Positions 8,714 through 18,297 of a DNA stretch of 64,000 bases are shown piece after piece. Numbering within the stretch: the first letter of the stretch is position 1; each line of letters opens with the position of its first letter. A program made the translations under genes and the position numbers. This stretch comes from Nodosilinea sp. E11 (GTDB lineage Bacteria > Cyanobacteriota > Cyanobacteriia > Phormidesmidales > Phormidesmidaceae), in contig NZ_CP136520.1 of assembly GCF_032813545.1 (NCBI RefSeq), forward strand, positions 1,668,001 through 1,732,000, written 5' to 3'. Under the pieces are notes generated by a model. That model had not been told where the DNA came from, searched no databases, and saw nothing but the letters and a program-made list of their open reading frames with translations.

Positions 8714-9457
8714 CTAATCGCTATCGCCCGGAATGTAGGGGCGGTTGATCACTCGTCCGGTCGGCCCGGTGGTGGTGGTAGTTTTGACCCCAGGGTTCGC
8801 CGCTGGGGCGATGGTCTGGCTGGTCTGGTTGGTCTGGCTTGAGGTAGACGAGAGAGCCGTGGGCTGAGGTGCTAAGGCGGCCCCTGCCGCCGCCACCGCC
8901 GCAGGCTGAATCTCTTGCCAGGTTAGATTGCCATCGGCGGCAATGGTGACCAGCACGGCCTCAATCGGGTCGGCCTCGGTGCTAAGGCCGCCGACAATTT
9001 GACACTGAAAGCGATCGCCGGGCAGATTGACCCGGTAGGTAGCGGTGCCGCAATCGATCAGCGGGCGTTGACCGTAGACCTCAGACAACCCCTGCTGAAT
9101 CGTGTCTTCGACCTTAGGCAGGTTGAGCAGCACTTTAGAGTTGGGTACATCCCAGGTAACCGTGCCCTGGTCATCTTGCTGGGTCACGTTAATGGTGAAG
9201 GTGCCGCCGGAGCTGAGTTCGCCGACGCAGCGAAAGTAGGCCCCCGCCTGACGGCTGACATCGCTAGGGCAGCGCACCGCGCTCAGCGATAGCCGCCGCC
9301 CCTGGCGCTCGATGTCGGCCTGAATGGTGGCTTCTACCTCAGCGGTAGGCAACCGATTGCTACAGGCGGAGAGGCCCAGGGCCGCTAGCCCCAGCGCCCC
9401 CAGCAGAACCTGCCGCTGAGCCAGGTGAGTGTTAAACGTCATGGTTTGCCAATCCAT
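8714..9457 (-). CDS. DUF4333 lipoprotein
   Basis: A 247-residue predicted lipoprotein. A hydrophobic signal (LLGALGLAALGLSAC) ends in a lipobox with Cys at about residue 32. Two similar modules of about 60-70 residues follow, each with a pair of cysteines (VRCPSDV...YFRCVG and LIDCGTA...FQCQIVG), the pattern of DUF4333 domains; a disulfide within each module is likely. The C-terminal 60 residues are Thr/Ser/Gln-rich and probably disordered. The start could be the codon used here or an in-frame ATG at 9442. It is divergent from ubiD. Function is unknown; a periplasmic-facing membrane location is inferred. Confidence 0.82.
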   Translation of the reverse strand: MDWQTMTFNTHLAQRQVLLGALGLAALGLSACSNRLPTAEVEATIQADIERQGRRLSLSAVRCPSDVSRQAGAYFRCVGELSSGGTFTINVTQQDDQGTVTWDVPNSKVLLNLPKVEDTIQQGLSEVYGQRPLIDCGTATYRVNLPGDRFQCQIVGGLSTEADPIEAVLVTIAADGNLTWQEIQPAAVAAAGAALAPQPTALSSTSSQTNQTSQTIAPAANPGVKTTTTTGPTGRVINRPYIPGDSD

Positions 9458-9649
9458 CGAATCCAGAAATCCTTCGGGTGAGTCAGCGGTGGGCTAGGGT
9501 GAATACCCCGATTGTGGCAGCAATGCCCCCCTAATGCATGCTGTCCCCAATACCTAAACCACTCAAGCAGGGCGCGATCGTTGCCAGCCTGGTCCCACTC
9601 TCTACCATAATGGAGGTGGCTTAACACTCGTTCACAAACATCTTTCACC

Positions 9650-11161
9650 ATGGCAAAAGATCTCCAGCAATTTTTGACCCTTCTAGAGCAACGGGGGCAG
9701 CTGCGCCGGATTACGGCCCCCGTCAGCGCTGAGCTGGAGATTGCTGAGATTGCCAACCGGCTGCTGCTCGGCGGCGGCCCGGCCCTGTTGTTTGAGAATG
9801 TGCAGGGGGCCACGATGCCTCTGGCGATCAACGTGCTGGGCACCGTGGAGCGGGTGTGCTGGGCCATGGGCATGGAGCACCCCGCCGAACTTGAAACCCT
9901 GGGCGAGAAGCTGGCGCTGCTCTACCAACCCCGGCCCCCCAAGCAGTTTAGCCAGGCGATTGATTTGGGCAAGGCGCTGTTTGATGTAGTCAAGGCCAAG
10001 CCCATGCGTGATCTGCTGCCCCCCTGCCAGCAGGTGGTGCTGAAGGATGATGCGGTCGATCTCAACCAGATTCCGCTGCTGCGGGTTTACCCCGGCGATG
10101 CCGATAAGGTGATTACCCTGGGGCTGATGATTACCAAAGACCCTGAGACCGGGATTCCTAACGTGGGGGTGTACCGGCTACAGCTGCAATCGAAGAATAC
10201 GGCGACGGTGCAGTGGCTGTCGGTGCGGGGCTGTAGCCGCCACCTGCGCAAGGCGGCGGAGATGGGCAAAAAGCTGGAGGTGGCGATCGCGATCGGCGTA
10301 CACCCGCTGGTGATTTTGGCCGCTGCCACGCCGCTGCCCATTGACCTGTCGGAGTGGCTGTTTGCGGGCCTCTATGCCGGTAAAGGGTTGAACCTGGCCA
10401 AGTGCAAAACCGTTGACCTAGAGGTGCCCGCCGAATCTGAAATTGTGCTGGAAGGCACCATTACCCCTGGCGAAACCGCTGTCGATGGGCCGGCGGGCGA
10501 TCACATTGGCTACTACGGTGGCGTGAATGAGGCTGCACCGCTGCTGCGGTTCCACTGCCTGACCCACCGCAAAAACCCGATCTATATGACTACCTTTAGC
10601 GGTCGCCCGCCGAAGGAAGACGCGATGATGGCGATCGCCCTCAACCGCATTTACAACCCGATTCTGCGCCAGCAGGTGCCCGAGATTCAAGATTTCTTTT
10701 TGCCGATGGAAGGGCTGAGCTACAAAGCGGCGGTGCTGTCGATTGAGAAGTCGTACCCTGGACAGGCAAAGCGGGCAGCGCTGGCGTTTTGGTCGGCGCT
10801 GCCGCAGTTTAGCTATACAAAGTTTGTGATTGTGGTCGATAAGGCGATCAATATTCGCGACCCGCGTCAGGTGATGTGGGCGGTGACCTCGAAGGTGGAC
10901 CCGGTGCGGGATGTGTTTATTTTGCCCGACAACCCTTTTGACAAGCTCGACTTTGCCACGGAGAGACCGGGGCTGGGCAGCCGCATGGGGATTGATGCGA
11001 CGACAAAGGTTTACCCAGAGACTGATCGGCCCTGGAGTGAGGAGCTAACCCCCGACCCGGCGACGGCGACGCTGGTGGATGGGCGCTGGGCAGAGTATGG
11101 GTTAGATGATTTGAACCTGGGCGATGTGGACCCCAATTTGTTTGGCTATGACTTGAGGTGA
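9650..11161 (+). CDS. ubiD: UbiD family decarboxylase
   Basis: A 503-residue prenylated-FMN-dependent decarboxylase. In cyanobacteria the UbiD homologue is associated with decarboxylating the 4-hydroxybenzoate-derived ring during plastoquinone synthesis. Family motifs include RRITAPVSAELEIAEIANR near the N-terminus, the GDADKVITLGLMITKDPETG block, VDGPAGDHIGYYGGVNEA and FSGRPPKEDAMMAIALNRI, followed by the C-terminal IDKATN-like segment GIDATTKVYPETDRPW. Length is as expected. The partner UbiX flavin prenyltransferase is not in the window. The gene is monocistronic, divergent from the DUF4333 lipoprotein, and followed by 0.9 kb without a gene. Confidence 0.93.
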   Translation: MAKDLQQFLTLLEQRGQLRRITAPVSAELEIAEIANRLLLGGGPALLFENVQGATMPLAINVLGTVERVCWAMGMEHPAELETLGEKLALLYQPRPPKQFSQAIDLGKALFDVVKAKPMRDLLPPCQQVVLKDDAVDLNQIPLLRVYPGDADKVITLGLMITKDPETGIPNVGVYRLQLQSKNTATVQWLSVRGCSRHLRKAAEMGKKLEVAIAIGVHPLVILAAATPLPIDLSEWLFAGLYAGKGLNLAKCKTVDLEVPAESEIVLEGTITPGETAVDGPAGDHIGYYGGVNEAAPLLRFHCLTHRKNPIYMTTFSGRPPKEDAMMAIALNRIYNPILRQQVPEIQDFFLPMEGLSYKAAVLSIEKSYPGQAKRAALAFWSALPQFSYTKFVIVVDKAINIRDPRQVMWAVTSKVDPVRDVFILPDNPFDKLDFATERPGLGSRMGIDATTKVYPETDRPWSEELTPDPATATLVDGRWAEYGLDDLNLGDVDPNLFGYDLR

Positions 11162-12088
11162 GGGAGTGTAATATTTAGCTTTTAAGTCTGATTGCTTATG
11201 CATGGGCCGTTGGGTTCCTCAGATGCAGAAATGTTCAGTAGCCAACAATCTATGCCACGGTATCCAAGAGCAACAGGTGTGCATTGAGTCTATTGCGTGC
11301 AGCACTAAGCTCCTGGGGAGCGGGGCAGAAACCTTAGCCATAGACAATAGTCATTACTGATCACTGTTGGAAGGTCGTCGGGTGGAATGTTTGCGGACGA
11401 ACATATCTAGTGGTAGCGATTAGCTCAACTACTAAAGCTCACATCAATCACAATATAAGCATCAGACTTCCAAACGGGCGGTACACAACGCGGCCCTCGT
11501 TCGACACATAGTGCTTATCGCAGATACACAATCTTTATGCCAAAACGAAGATTGCCAAGCAGCAAAGCTTAAAGGTTTAGAGTATCACTCGTAATGAACA
11601 ATTAAGTTTATTTGTACTAAAAATTGAGACAAAAGACAAAGCGACAATGACGATAAGTTCGTAAAGTCGCCCAATTTCAATACGCAAATTGCTTATTTAA
11701 AGGACTTGAAGCCAACATTCCGCAGGTTAGAAAATAATTTTCGATGTGTATGTTTTTTGCGCTGCTCGCAAGCCCTGGGATATGCCGTTCGCAGTTTTCG
11801 GAGTCTGCCGTCTGAATGATTACGGATCGTTAAGCCGCTGCTTAGCATAACCGAGTCCTCCATTTCTAAAACCCTCTGACAGAAAGGCTTTCAGCTATTG
11901 TCTCATACCATGCACAAGAAAAAATAATCGACAACCTGCGGAATGTCGATCTGAAGCTTTTTCATTTCAAGGAGCTAGTGTAATGAGAAGACTGAACAAC
12001 CAAGACAAATCAAATACAGAAATTCAGGCTTAGTGATTTCTTGAAGTGAGGTCGCCCTAACAATTAGTCATGACGCCGTACTACTAGC
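11162..12088. other. Gene-free spacer between ubiD and the polysaccharide locus
   Basis: This 927-bp stretch is AT-richer than the flanking core genes and contains no open frame with recognisable similarity. Its only clear structure is a pair of inverted 14-bp repeats listed separately (11715-11946). It marks the boundary between the HIP1-rich core and the AT-rich polysaccharide island. Confidence 0.5.
11715..11946. mobile_element. Possible MITE or IS remnant with 14-bp inverted ends
   Basis: ACATTCCGCAGGTT at 11715-11728 is repeated as its exact reverse complement at 11933-11946, enclosing a 232-bp segment without coding capacity. Both ends continue inward into A/T-rich sequence. Perfect inverted ends at this spacing suggest a non-autonomous transposable element or the relic of one. 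No clear target-site duplication was found, so the call is tentative. Confidence 0.4.
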
Positions 12089-13240
12089 TTAATCACCCTT
12101 CAAAAGATAACTTGTTTGCCTACTAGCAGAAACAAGTTTTGCATATAAATCAAGATACTGTTCTCCTATTACCTCTGGACAAAGTTCTTGAGTAACATAA
12201 TCGAGCGCTGCTAGAGATGCCTGCGCAAAATTGCTAGTCAAATATTCAATTGCAAGTACAAGATCTGTAACAGCAGTAGAATGCTCGCCATAGAAATCGA
12301 TCAATGCTCCAAAATAGGGGGTCACATAACTATTCATACCCGTATTTGATTGAGCAATAACAGGAACACCATATGCTAAAGCCTCAGTCAAAACATTGGG
12401 TGAATTATCTAGCCGAGATGGGCACAGCAATATGTCAAAGCCAGCATATACAGACGAGCGCTGTGCGCGACTGAATGCCCCATGTACTTTCACCTCCACT
12501 CCAGGAATGTCTGGAATTTCAGATGGAGTAATACGACCGAACAGATCAATTGCTATTTTCCCCCATCTGTGTGACACCTCCGCCAACAAACGGGAAAGAT
12601 TGAGAAATCCCTTGCGAGGCAGTGTTATTGGGTCGGCAATAAATCCTAAACGCAGTGGCTGTCTTGGTCGCTGCCGTGGCTTAATATTGGCCTGCCAGGC
12701 TACTGCATTTCGAATCATACAAATTCCGTCATCTTTAAGTGCATTAGCCAACCATTCTGACGGAGCAACCCGCATGTCTGGCAAATGGTGACCGCTGAAA
12801 ATTGTTGATTTCAAAAGATGCTCAGCCAAATCAAGCTTCTGAGGTGGTACATCAGAATAGTGGCGCGCGCCGTGGTAGGGCCAGAAATCACTCATACGGT
12901 GAACGACTGGACAAGGAACTTTCGAAATATCCGAAAACTTGATCACATTGCCTGAAATATCACATAACTGAATTACGTCTGGATGGTACTTTTCATAAAG
13001 GTGTACGAGATTAAAAACGGACGGACCAAGGCGCAGGAAATGAGTTTCGGCATCACATACAAGATGTTCACAGACACGCTCCATCTTGCGCAGCAAATCG
13101 ATAGGTTGACCTAATTGCTTAGCATAGGCATCCATAACTACAACCTCAGCCCCAGCAGCGCATAAGGCATGAAGCAAATTAGAAGCACCGGAAGCCGCGC
13201 CTCCTTTAGTAAGTGTTTTTGCGACAAGAAGGACTTTCAT
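12089..13240 (-). CDS. Family 4-type glycosyltransferase of the polysaccharide locus
   Basis: A 383-residue GT-B fold glycosyltransferase. The N-terminal domain begins MKVLLVAKTLTKGGAASGASNLL, the usual glycine-rich acceptor-side start. The C-terminal domain contains LRLGFIAD and the donor-binding motif LCPSRLDNSPNVLTEALAYG, with the conserved E-x7-E-like pattern and VPVIAQSNTG. It likely adds one sugar of the repeat unit at the cytoplasmic membrane. It is the most distal gene of the AT-rich minus-strand cluster, separated by 309 bp from the Wzy-like gene. The sugar and linkage cannot be read from the sequence. Confidence 0.85.
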   Translation of the reverse strand: MKVLLVAKTLTKGGAASGASNLLHALCAAGAEVVVMDAYAKQLGQPIDLLRKMERVCEHLVCDAETHFLRLGPSVFNLVHLYEKYHPDVIQLCDISGNVIKFSDISKVPCPVVHRMSDFWPYHGARHYSDVPPQKLDLAEHLLKSTIFSGHHLPDMRVAPSEWLANALKDDGICMIRNAVAWQANIKPRQRPRQPLRLGFIADPITLPRKGFLNLSRLLAEVSHRWGKIAIDLFGRITPSEIPDIPGVEVKVHGAFSRAQRSSVYAGFDILLCPSRLDNSPNVLTEALAYGVPVIAQSNTGMNSYVTPYFGALIDFYGEHSTAVTDLVLAIEYLTSNFAQASLAALDYVTQELCPEVIGEQYLDLYAKLVSASRQTSYLLKGD

Positions 13241-13549
13241 TATTTAGTTAGGCTTTAATATTGGCAACATTAAAATACATAACCTTGACAGCAAACACAA
13301 TTAAACGAAAAACTGATAGATCACATTGATTTTAGCAAGAATTTTATACCTTCACACACAAAAGATTAAACATTCCCATTTAATAACATCACCAAAATAT
13401 TCAAAATATCCCACTGGCGATACCAAAAATAGAAATGCCTAACAACTCTCTCAATCAATTTAGAAGCCCTTTAGACAATAGAGTATTTCTTAAATTAATC
13501 ACAATAAAATCTCTCAAATCCAGAATTCTACACAACCTCAGCTCGACAT
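13241..13549. other. AT-rich spacer, no gene seen
   Basis: A 309-bp, very A/T-rich gap between the Wzy-like gene and the glycosyltransferase. It has no open frame, clear hairpin terminator or repeat. It may hold the promoter of the downstream glycosyltransferase. Confidence 0.4.
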
Positions 13550-14776
13550 TCAAGAACTTGGATTAACGCGACATCTTCTGCCAATAGCAACAAAGAAATA
13601 AACAATTACAAAAACATAAAAAAGACGAGATCCAGTCCTTAAGTTGTATTGCAGAAAAATCAAAAATGGTAGAAACACAACTGAGTAAAACAAAATCAAC
13701 TCTACAATATCGCGTTTTGTGGATAAAATGGTTCGCAGCAGACACAAGACAGTTGCAGACGTGAAAACAATAAATGAGTATCCATAAAATCCAAAGTACG
13801 CCAGAGAATATCCAAAACCTGGGTAAGGAATATTAACTCTAAATCGGTTTATCGAATCATATTCTAGCGTGCGGTCGTATATAAACGAAGGCAGAGGTAT
13901 TATAGAGTAATACAACCAATCATTCGCGGCACTATTACTTATAGTCAACATTTCCCCATTAATAACAATAGAAAAACTTAAAATGTAATTAATACCATAG
14001 ATAGCTGATGTAAACAAACCATTTAGATCTAAATCTTTTGCATGACTAACTGCCGCAAGTAACCCTCCTATATTTGAAGAACGCATAGAAAGGGTCAATG
14101 CAAGAATATAAATCGCCAAGAAAGATAACAATAGCTGAGACTTTGTATTCCGACAACCAATCAAAAAACGCTCAATCAGAATGTATGAAATCAAAAGTAC
14201 TGGCCCTGAACGTGAGCCGATCATCAGATAAAAAACTAAACAGGCTGTTAGAACCAAAAATCTTTGTACTGGCAGCCGAAGGAAAGGAGTTATAATTACT
14301 GAGGAAAGAAAAAACAATTCCTCAAAACGCATTAAACTACGCCTAGAAAACTCAACAACAAAGCTAGAGCGATGAATAAGTGATGAATGTTCAACAGCAA
14401 AAAATATCATCACTGCCGGAAGGATGCAGACCCAAACAAAAGGCCATCCAAGGGTTCGATTAAATTTCACATTTCTAATATTAATATTCAGAACCCTATA
14501 TTTTTTGTGCCTAGGATCGACAAAACTTACTAACTTAAAAGCCAAGAAAATACACAAAAAATGCGCGATCATAGAATACATGATCACATCATAATATGGA
14601 TCTTTGCCTCTCTGATAATAATCAAATGGCAAGATGGAGCCAAAAGCAAAAATTCTTGTGCTTATCGTAAAATAAGCAACTTTTATGGCTGGAACTGAAA
14701 AGAGAATCAACGCAGTTTTATTTTTTGATGCAATGGCTAATAAGAACAATATAGTGACTAAAAATAGCGGCAACAT
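13550..14776 (-). CDS. Wzy-like polysaccharide polymerase
   Basis: A 408-residue integral membrane protein from the ATG at 14776. A TTG six codons upstream is the longer alternative; an upstream GGAG favours the ATG. About ten or more hydrophobic helices are spread over the whole length, with a larger polar loop around residues 250-320 (LYYSIIPLPSFIYDRT...NIPYPGFGYSLAYFGFYG). This layout and the position beside a Wzx flippase fit a Wzy O-antigen/oligosaccharide repeat-unit polymerase, a family poorly conserved in sequence. It would join lipid-linked repeat units on the periplasmic face. Composition is strongly AT-rich compared with core genes, suggesting acquisition by transfer. Confidence 0.7.
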   Translation of the reverse strand: MLPLFLVTILFLLAIASKNKTALILFSVPAIKVAYFTISTRIFAFGSILPFDYYQRGKDPYYDVIMYSMIAHFLCIFLAFKLVSFVDPRHKKYRVLNINIRNVKFNRTLGWPFVWVCILPAVMIFFAVEHSSLIHRSSFVVEFSRRSLMRFEELFFLSSVIITPFLRLPVQRFLVLTACLVFYLMIGSRSGPVLLISYILIERFLIGCRNTKSQLLLSFLAIYILALTLSMRSSNIGGLLAAVSHAKDLDLNGLFTSAIYGINYILSFSIVINGEMLTISNSAANDWLYYSIIPLPSFIYDRTLEYDSINRFRVNIPYPGFGYSLAYFGFYGYSFIVFTSATVLCLLRTILSTKRDIVELILFYSVVFLPFLIFLQYNLRTGSRLFYVFVIVYFFVAIGRRCRVNPSS

Positions 14777-14980
14777 TTTACAAACAGGCTCCAATATCTA
14801 TTCCATATTATCCATCAGTTTTACGTTGATTAGCCATGAGGTGCCGCCGTATCACTCTGATTCTAGTATTGCGAAGAAGAAATTATATCGAGAACCAACT
14901 ATTAATTATTCTGTCCAATAGTTTTGTGCACAGTTACTTTATACAACGCTAATTCTAAACTTTTTGTTCTTTGAATAGAT

Positions 14981-15025
14981 CAGTCATTGTATTCTGATTG
15001 ACAGATCATCAGAATACAATGACTG
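14981..15025. terminator. Perfect 18-bp stem-loop between pyruvyltransferase and wzy-like genes
   Basis: CAGTCATTGTATTCTGAT (14981-14998) pairs perfectly with 15008-15025 around a 9-base loop, starting 6 bp beyond the stop codon of the pyruvyltransferase-like gene on the minus strand. The position suits a transcription terminator or an mRNA 3'-end stabiliser. A long U-run is lacking, so intrinsic termination is uncertain. Confidence 0.55.
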
Positions 15026-15030
15026 TACCT

Positions 15031-15954
15031 TCAAATTGAATCCAAAAATTTTTTAATATGAGTTAAATAATTATCCCTAACTCGAATTCTTTCGGCTTTA
15101 TCTTCAAGAATGACATTCTCAAACTGAAAAATAAACTCTTTTACCTTATCTCTAGCAGCAACAGGTATAAACCTTGTCCCAAATGACATGGCAATTATTC
15201 CTGGATGCAGTTTAGACGACAAGATCATCTTCGCACGACTTAGATAGCCGAGCTCAATGCAGATATTATCATTATTTATTAGCGGTAAAATAGGAAGTCC
15301 AATTTCGCCACCAGTCTTTTTAATCCCTGTATGTGCATGAAAAAATGCTGTTTTCATACCTTTCGACATCCATAATGCTTCAGGTAAATGCAGTATGCTA
15401 CGGCGAGATAAATTAATTAGAAACTCCGGCGAATTGATTCCAGGATCTATTGGATTAAGTCTTGAATATTTTTCACAGCAGTCATTTGTCAACAAAACAA
15501 TATCAGGCAGGTAATAAAGGTTTCGTACCCCTAGTTTGAGATCACGCTTGAGGCGAACAACCGCACCTTGGAAATACTGACTCTCTATTATCATCCGTCT
15601 TGCTACACTGACTTGCGGCAGCATTTTGACCCCATCACTGCCAAGCGATAGTCCAAATATAGGTAGTCGTTTCTCTTTAACAAAGAATGCAAGTTGTGTG
15701 ATTGCTTCCTCAATTTCCGAATTGGACGAGTTAGCCTCCTTAAAGAAAGCACCACCACCCAGAAAGATTGCATCAACCTCAACATCCTGGAAACATGAAA
15801 CTGCTTTATATCCCATTTTCTTAAATCGAGGATTTGCTGAATAAATTAAAGGTGCATGGCCAATCTCTTCTAGAATTTCATAAAAGATCGCTGCCATCAA
15901 ATCATCGCCTAGATTTCCTTGATGATAAAAACCCCAAATAAGAACACGCTTCAT
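15031..15954 (-). CDS. Polysaccharide pyruvyltransferase family protein
   Basis: A 307-residue protein of the CsaB/WcaK family, which transfers pyruvate from phosphoenolpyruvate onto sugars as ketals. It starts MKRVLIWGFYHQGNLGDDLM, the characteristic glycine-rich opening. It has the GGGAFF segment (FLGGGAFFKEA), GLSLGSDG, and near the C-terminus LSSKLHPGIIAMSFGTRFIPV, the family signature containing the conserved His. The ATG at 15954 was chosen because it overlaps the TGA of the upstream gene as ATGA; a start six codons earlier is possible. It is translationally coupled to the sulfotransferase-like gene, implying a role in decorating the same polymer with a negative charge. Confidence 0.82.
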   Translation of the reverse strand: MKRVLIWGFYHQGNLGDDLMAAIFYEILEEIGHAPLIYSANPRFKKMGYKAVSCFQDVEVDAIFLGGGAFFKEANSSNSEIEEAITQLAFFVKEKRLPIFGLSLGSDGVKMLPQVSVARRMIIESQYFQGAVVRLKRDLKLGVRNLYYLPDIVLLTNDCCEKYSRLNPIDPGINSPEFLINLSRRSILHLPEALWMSKGMKTAFFHAHTGIKKTGGEIGLPILPLINNDNICIELGYLSRAKMILSSKLHPGIIAMSFGTRFIPVAARDKVKEFIFQFENVILEDKAERIRVRDNYLTHIKKFLDSI

Positions 15955-16586
15955 CTTCTTGCCCTTTTGCACGCGCTCTCATAGACTAAAAAGGCTAGAT
16001 TTCTAAAAACTTTAGACAAAAAAGATAAATTTTCAATACAGAAATCTGGCGTCTTAATATTTTTTTTGTTTGTACGTGATTCCATCAGTTCAATCAGTTT
16101 TTCGGATGGAAAATCAATTGTTTTTTTACCAATTTTCTGAGAAATTTTTGTCATAATATCTTTTATTCTTTGCTCATTGATAACGTCTGAAAATAAAACA
16201 ACATAATCCGCCAAAAACATCGATACAGCATTAGTAATAATATATTCAATATAATAAAGTGAAATATGTCCTTTGCGCTTTGCGAAAATTGAATTCACTG
16301 CAAGATCTGGCTCTCTCACAACCATCACAGAAAAAATTCCAAACACTTTTGAAAACAAAAAATGCTGCCACGAATGAATATGATGTGCTATTTTTATATC
16401 TGGAAAGCTAAGTTGGGTGTAGTAATACAGATAAGTATTTGCAGAACGTGGAAATCCATCTATTAGCAAATCGCATGCTAGTGTTACAAAACGAGGGGAA
16501 TACTTCTCTACCTTATAATTATTTAGTATCTGGCGCAGTTCAGTCCCAGGTATAACTTGCAAAGCTAGTCTAAGAATTTGCCTCAT
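15951..16586 (-). CDS. Sulfotransferase-like protein
   Basis: A 211-residue protein, short for a sulfotransferase. LLIDGFPRSANTYL (GFPRSANT at residues 44-51) resembles the 5'-phosphosulfate-binding loop of PAPS-dependent sulfotransferases. VMVVREP with a serine six residues on (V89-P93, S99) resembles the 3'-phosphate-binding motif. Spacing between the two is as expected. The remainder is Lys/Ile-rich and AT-biased. It overlaps the flippase stop (TAATG) and the pyruvyltransferase start (ATGA), so the three genes form a tightly coupled unit. The likely role is sulfation of the exported polysaccharide or its precursor; a kinase-like P-loop role is the alternative. Confidence 0.6.
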   Translation of the reverse strand: MRQILRLALQVIPGTELRQILNNYKVEKYSPRFVTLACDLLIDGFPRSANTYLYYYTQLSFPDIKIAHHIHSWQHFLFSKVFGIFSVMVVREPDLAVNSIFAKRKGHISLYYIEYIITNAVSMFLADYVVLFSDVINEQRIKDIMTKISQKIGKKTIDFPSEKLIELMESRTNKKNIKTPDFCIENLSFLSKVFRNLAFLVYESACKRARR

Positions 16587-17911
16587 TATCTATCTATTTT
16601 TATCTGCTGAATTGATTTTTTTAACCGAAAAAAGGTGATGGCATATTGCAGTGAATAGTGAACTACCATCATTAGTGAGTAAATCAAAATAGACTCATAT
16701 GAATTCAATCCTTTTCGTTCTGCCAGAAAAAAGGGAATAATAGTTAGCACTGCCTTTTGAAGATAGAGATAAAAAACAGTTTTGTTAGACTCTAAAACAT
16801 CAAGCGTCCTCAATAGTGAGGAGGATATAAACTGTGGTACTAGTGTTATTGACAGCAGTGATATAAATTTACCAGCCGGTTCCCAGCCTCGACCAAGGAG
16901 AATTTGAGAAAGTAAGGGAGAAAAAAATGCTAGAAATATCGAGGGAAAAAGAATAATTATTAGTAGTGTTAATGTTGTTTTTTTAAATAATTTCTGAACA
17001 GCAGCAGGTCTATCTCCTCTCCATAATTCTGCCGCTTCAGCATAATACGCACGGCTGACAGATTGTCCAAGTAAAATGAATGGCAACGTCACTGCCATAG
17101 TTGCTAAGCCTAACTGTCCTGTGGTTTCGGCACCATACAGCATCGTTGTAAAAAGTAAAGGTGCCTGCATCGATAAGACTAGTAAAAACTGGGCAGGCAA
17201 CCGGTAGACAGGAAATCCATAGTATCGCCGTGCCACTACCAAAATATGTCGCAATTTCAGCCGTGGAACCATGTTGAAAAAATCTTTTCCAAAGCAGGAA
17301 AGCAGATTGCTTAGCCCCCCACTATAGGCCGCGACTTGACCTATCAGAAGCCCAAGAGGCTTAATAGCTATTATCCCCATCAAAAGCTTAATGCCCTCGC
17401 CCGTTAAAGATTGAAAAAGCTGCGTCTTTGCAATAATACGGTAGGATCTCTTGCGTGTAGCCCACATTGTAAGCAGTTGATATGAACTTGCTCCCAACAT
17501 GCCTGGTCCAATTATCCATCGCCAGGGCGCGAGTACTTCCAGTGAAAATGTCTCAAGAATCGGTAGTCCAAAGACGAAGAGTATGATGCCAATCAGCACA
17601 GATAGAGTAGTTGACAGAATGGTACATAGGCTTAATAAAGCAAAAGCAGTCTGATCATGGCGAGGAAGCGGTATTGCCATTAAATAGTGCAGCGTTGCTA
17701 GCGGAATAAGGATTTGAAGTAAAGCAGTAAATACGGATAGTACACCGAAATCTTCAGGACTGTATATCCGCGTCAGGATGGGAATTGAAGCCAAGCTGAT
17801 TAACCGCGCTGTGCCACTCCCAGCTACAAGCACAGCCATGCCCCGAAGAACATTGCCTGATGGACCAACGAAAGAACTGCTCATCAAGTGTCGTAGATGG
17901 GACAGCATCAT
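16586..17911 (-). CDS. Wzx-type oligosaccharide flippase
   Basis: A 441-residue polytopic membrane protein with about 12-14 predicted helices along its length. The N-terminal block (GMAVLVAGSGTARLISLASIPILTRIYSPEDFGVLSVF) is the standard signature of polysaccharide transport proteins in the MATE-like MOP superfamily. It would flip undecaprenyl-linked repeat units to the periplasm for Wzy polymerisation. The stop overlaps the start of the sulfotransferase-like gene in TAATG, indicating translational coupling. Base composition is AT-rich relative to the core but less so than the Wzy-like gene. Confidence 0.9.
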   Translation of the reverse strand: MMLSHLRHLMSSSFVGPSGNVLRGMAVLVAGSGTARLISLASIPILTRIYSPEDFGVLSVFTALLQILIPLATLHYLMAIPLPRHDQTAFALLSLCTILSTTLSVLIGIILFVFGLPILETFSLEVLAPWRWIIGPGMLGASSYQLLTMWATRKRSYRIIAKTQLFQSLTGEGIKLLMGIIAIKPLGLLIGQVAAYSGGLSNLLSCFGKDFFNMVPRLKLRHILVVARRYYGFPVYRLPAQFLLVLSMQAPLLFTTMLYGAETTGQLGLATMAVTLPFILLGQSVSRAYYAEAAELWRGDRPAAVQKLFKKTTLTLLIIILFPSIFLAFFSPLLSQILLGRGWEPAGKFISLLSITLVPQFISSSLLRTLDVLESNKTVFYLYLQKAVLTIIPFFLAERKGLNSYESILIYSLMMVVHYSLQYAITFFRLKKSIQQIKIDR

Positions 17912-18297
17912 AGGTAACGCATTAAAGGATACTTGAAAACATTAAGATTAGATAGAATGTTAAATTTGATACCAGGAAAAATCGTTAAGAAACGTTTTGG
18001 TATTCTTAACTGCTTTCAGACAACCACCGGAGGAATAACCTCAACACCCAATACTGACTAGCAAGTACATTCAAACAGCACATAGAAGATGGTACTGAGA
18101 ATGCTATAAGGTTTATTTTGAAAAGGTAACTGCCAGTCTGGGAAAGAGTCAGTCCGTCCCGAGCAAAGTCGTGCTGAGAATGTGGAAGATTACTGAAGTA
18201 CACTTTACCCGCCCCCTAAGCTAGTACGACATTAATCTATACGCAGTCTGCTTAGGGGTAATCTTTCTTAGCATCAAACATCCTTCCCAGATAGGCT
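17912..18297. other. Spacer upstream of the flippase, possible gene remnant
   Basis: A 386-bp gap with a 65-codon minus-strand frame at 18006-18203. That frame lacks a convincing ribosome site or family resemblance and may be a decayed gene or chance. Promoter elements for the flippase operon would be expected here, but none is unambiguous. Confidence 0.35.

Noticed and set aside
18006-18203. 65-codon minus-strand frame in the flippase upstream gap
   Set aside because: Could be a gene remnant, but similarity and start signals are lacking; mentioned only within the spacer entry.
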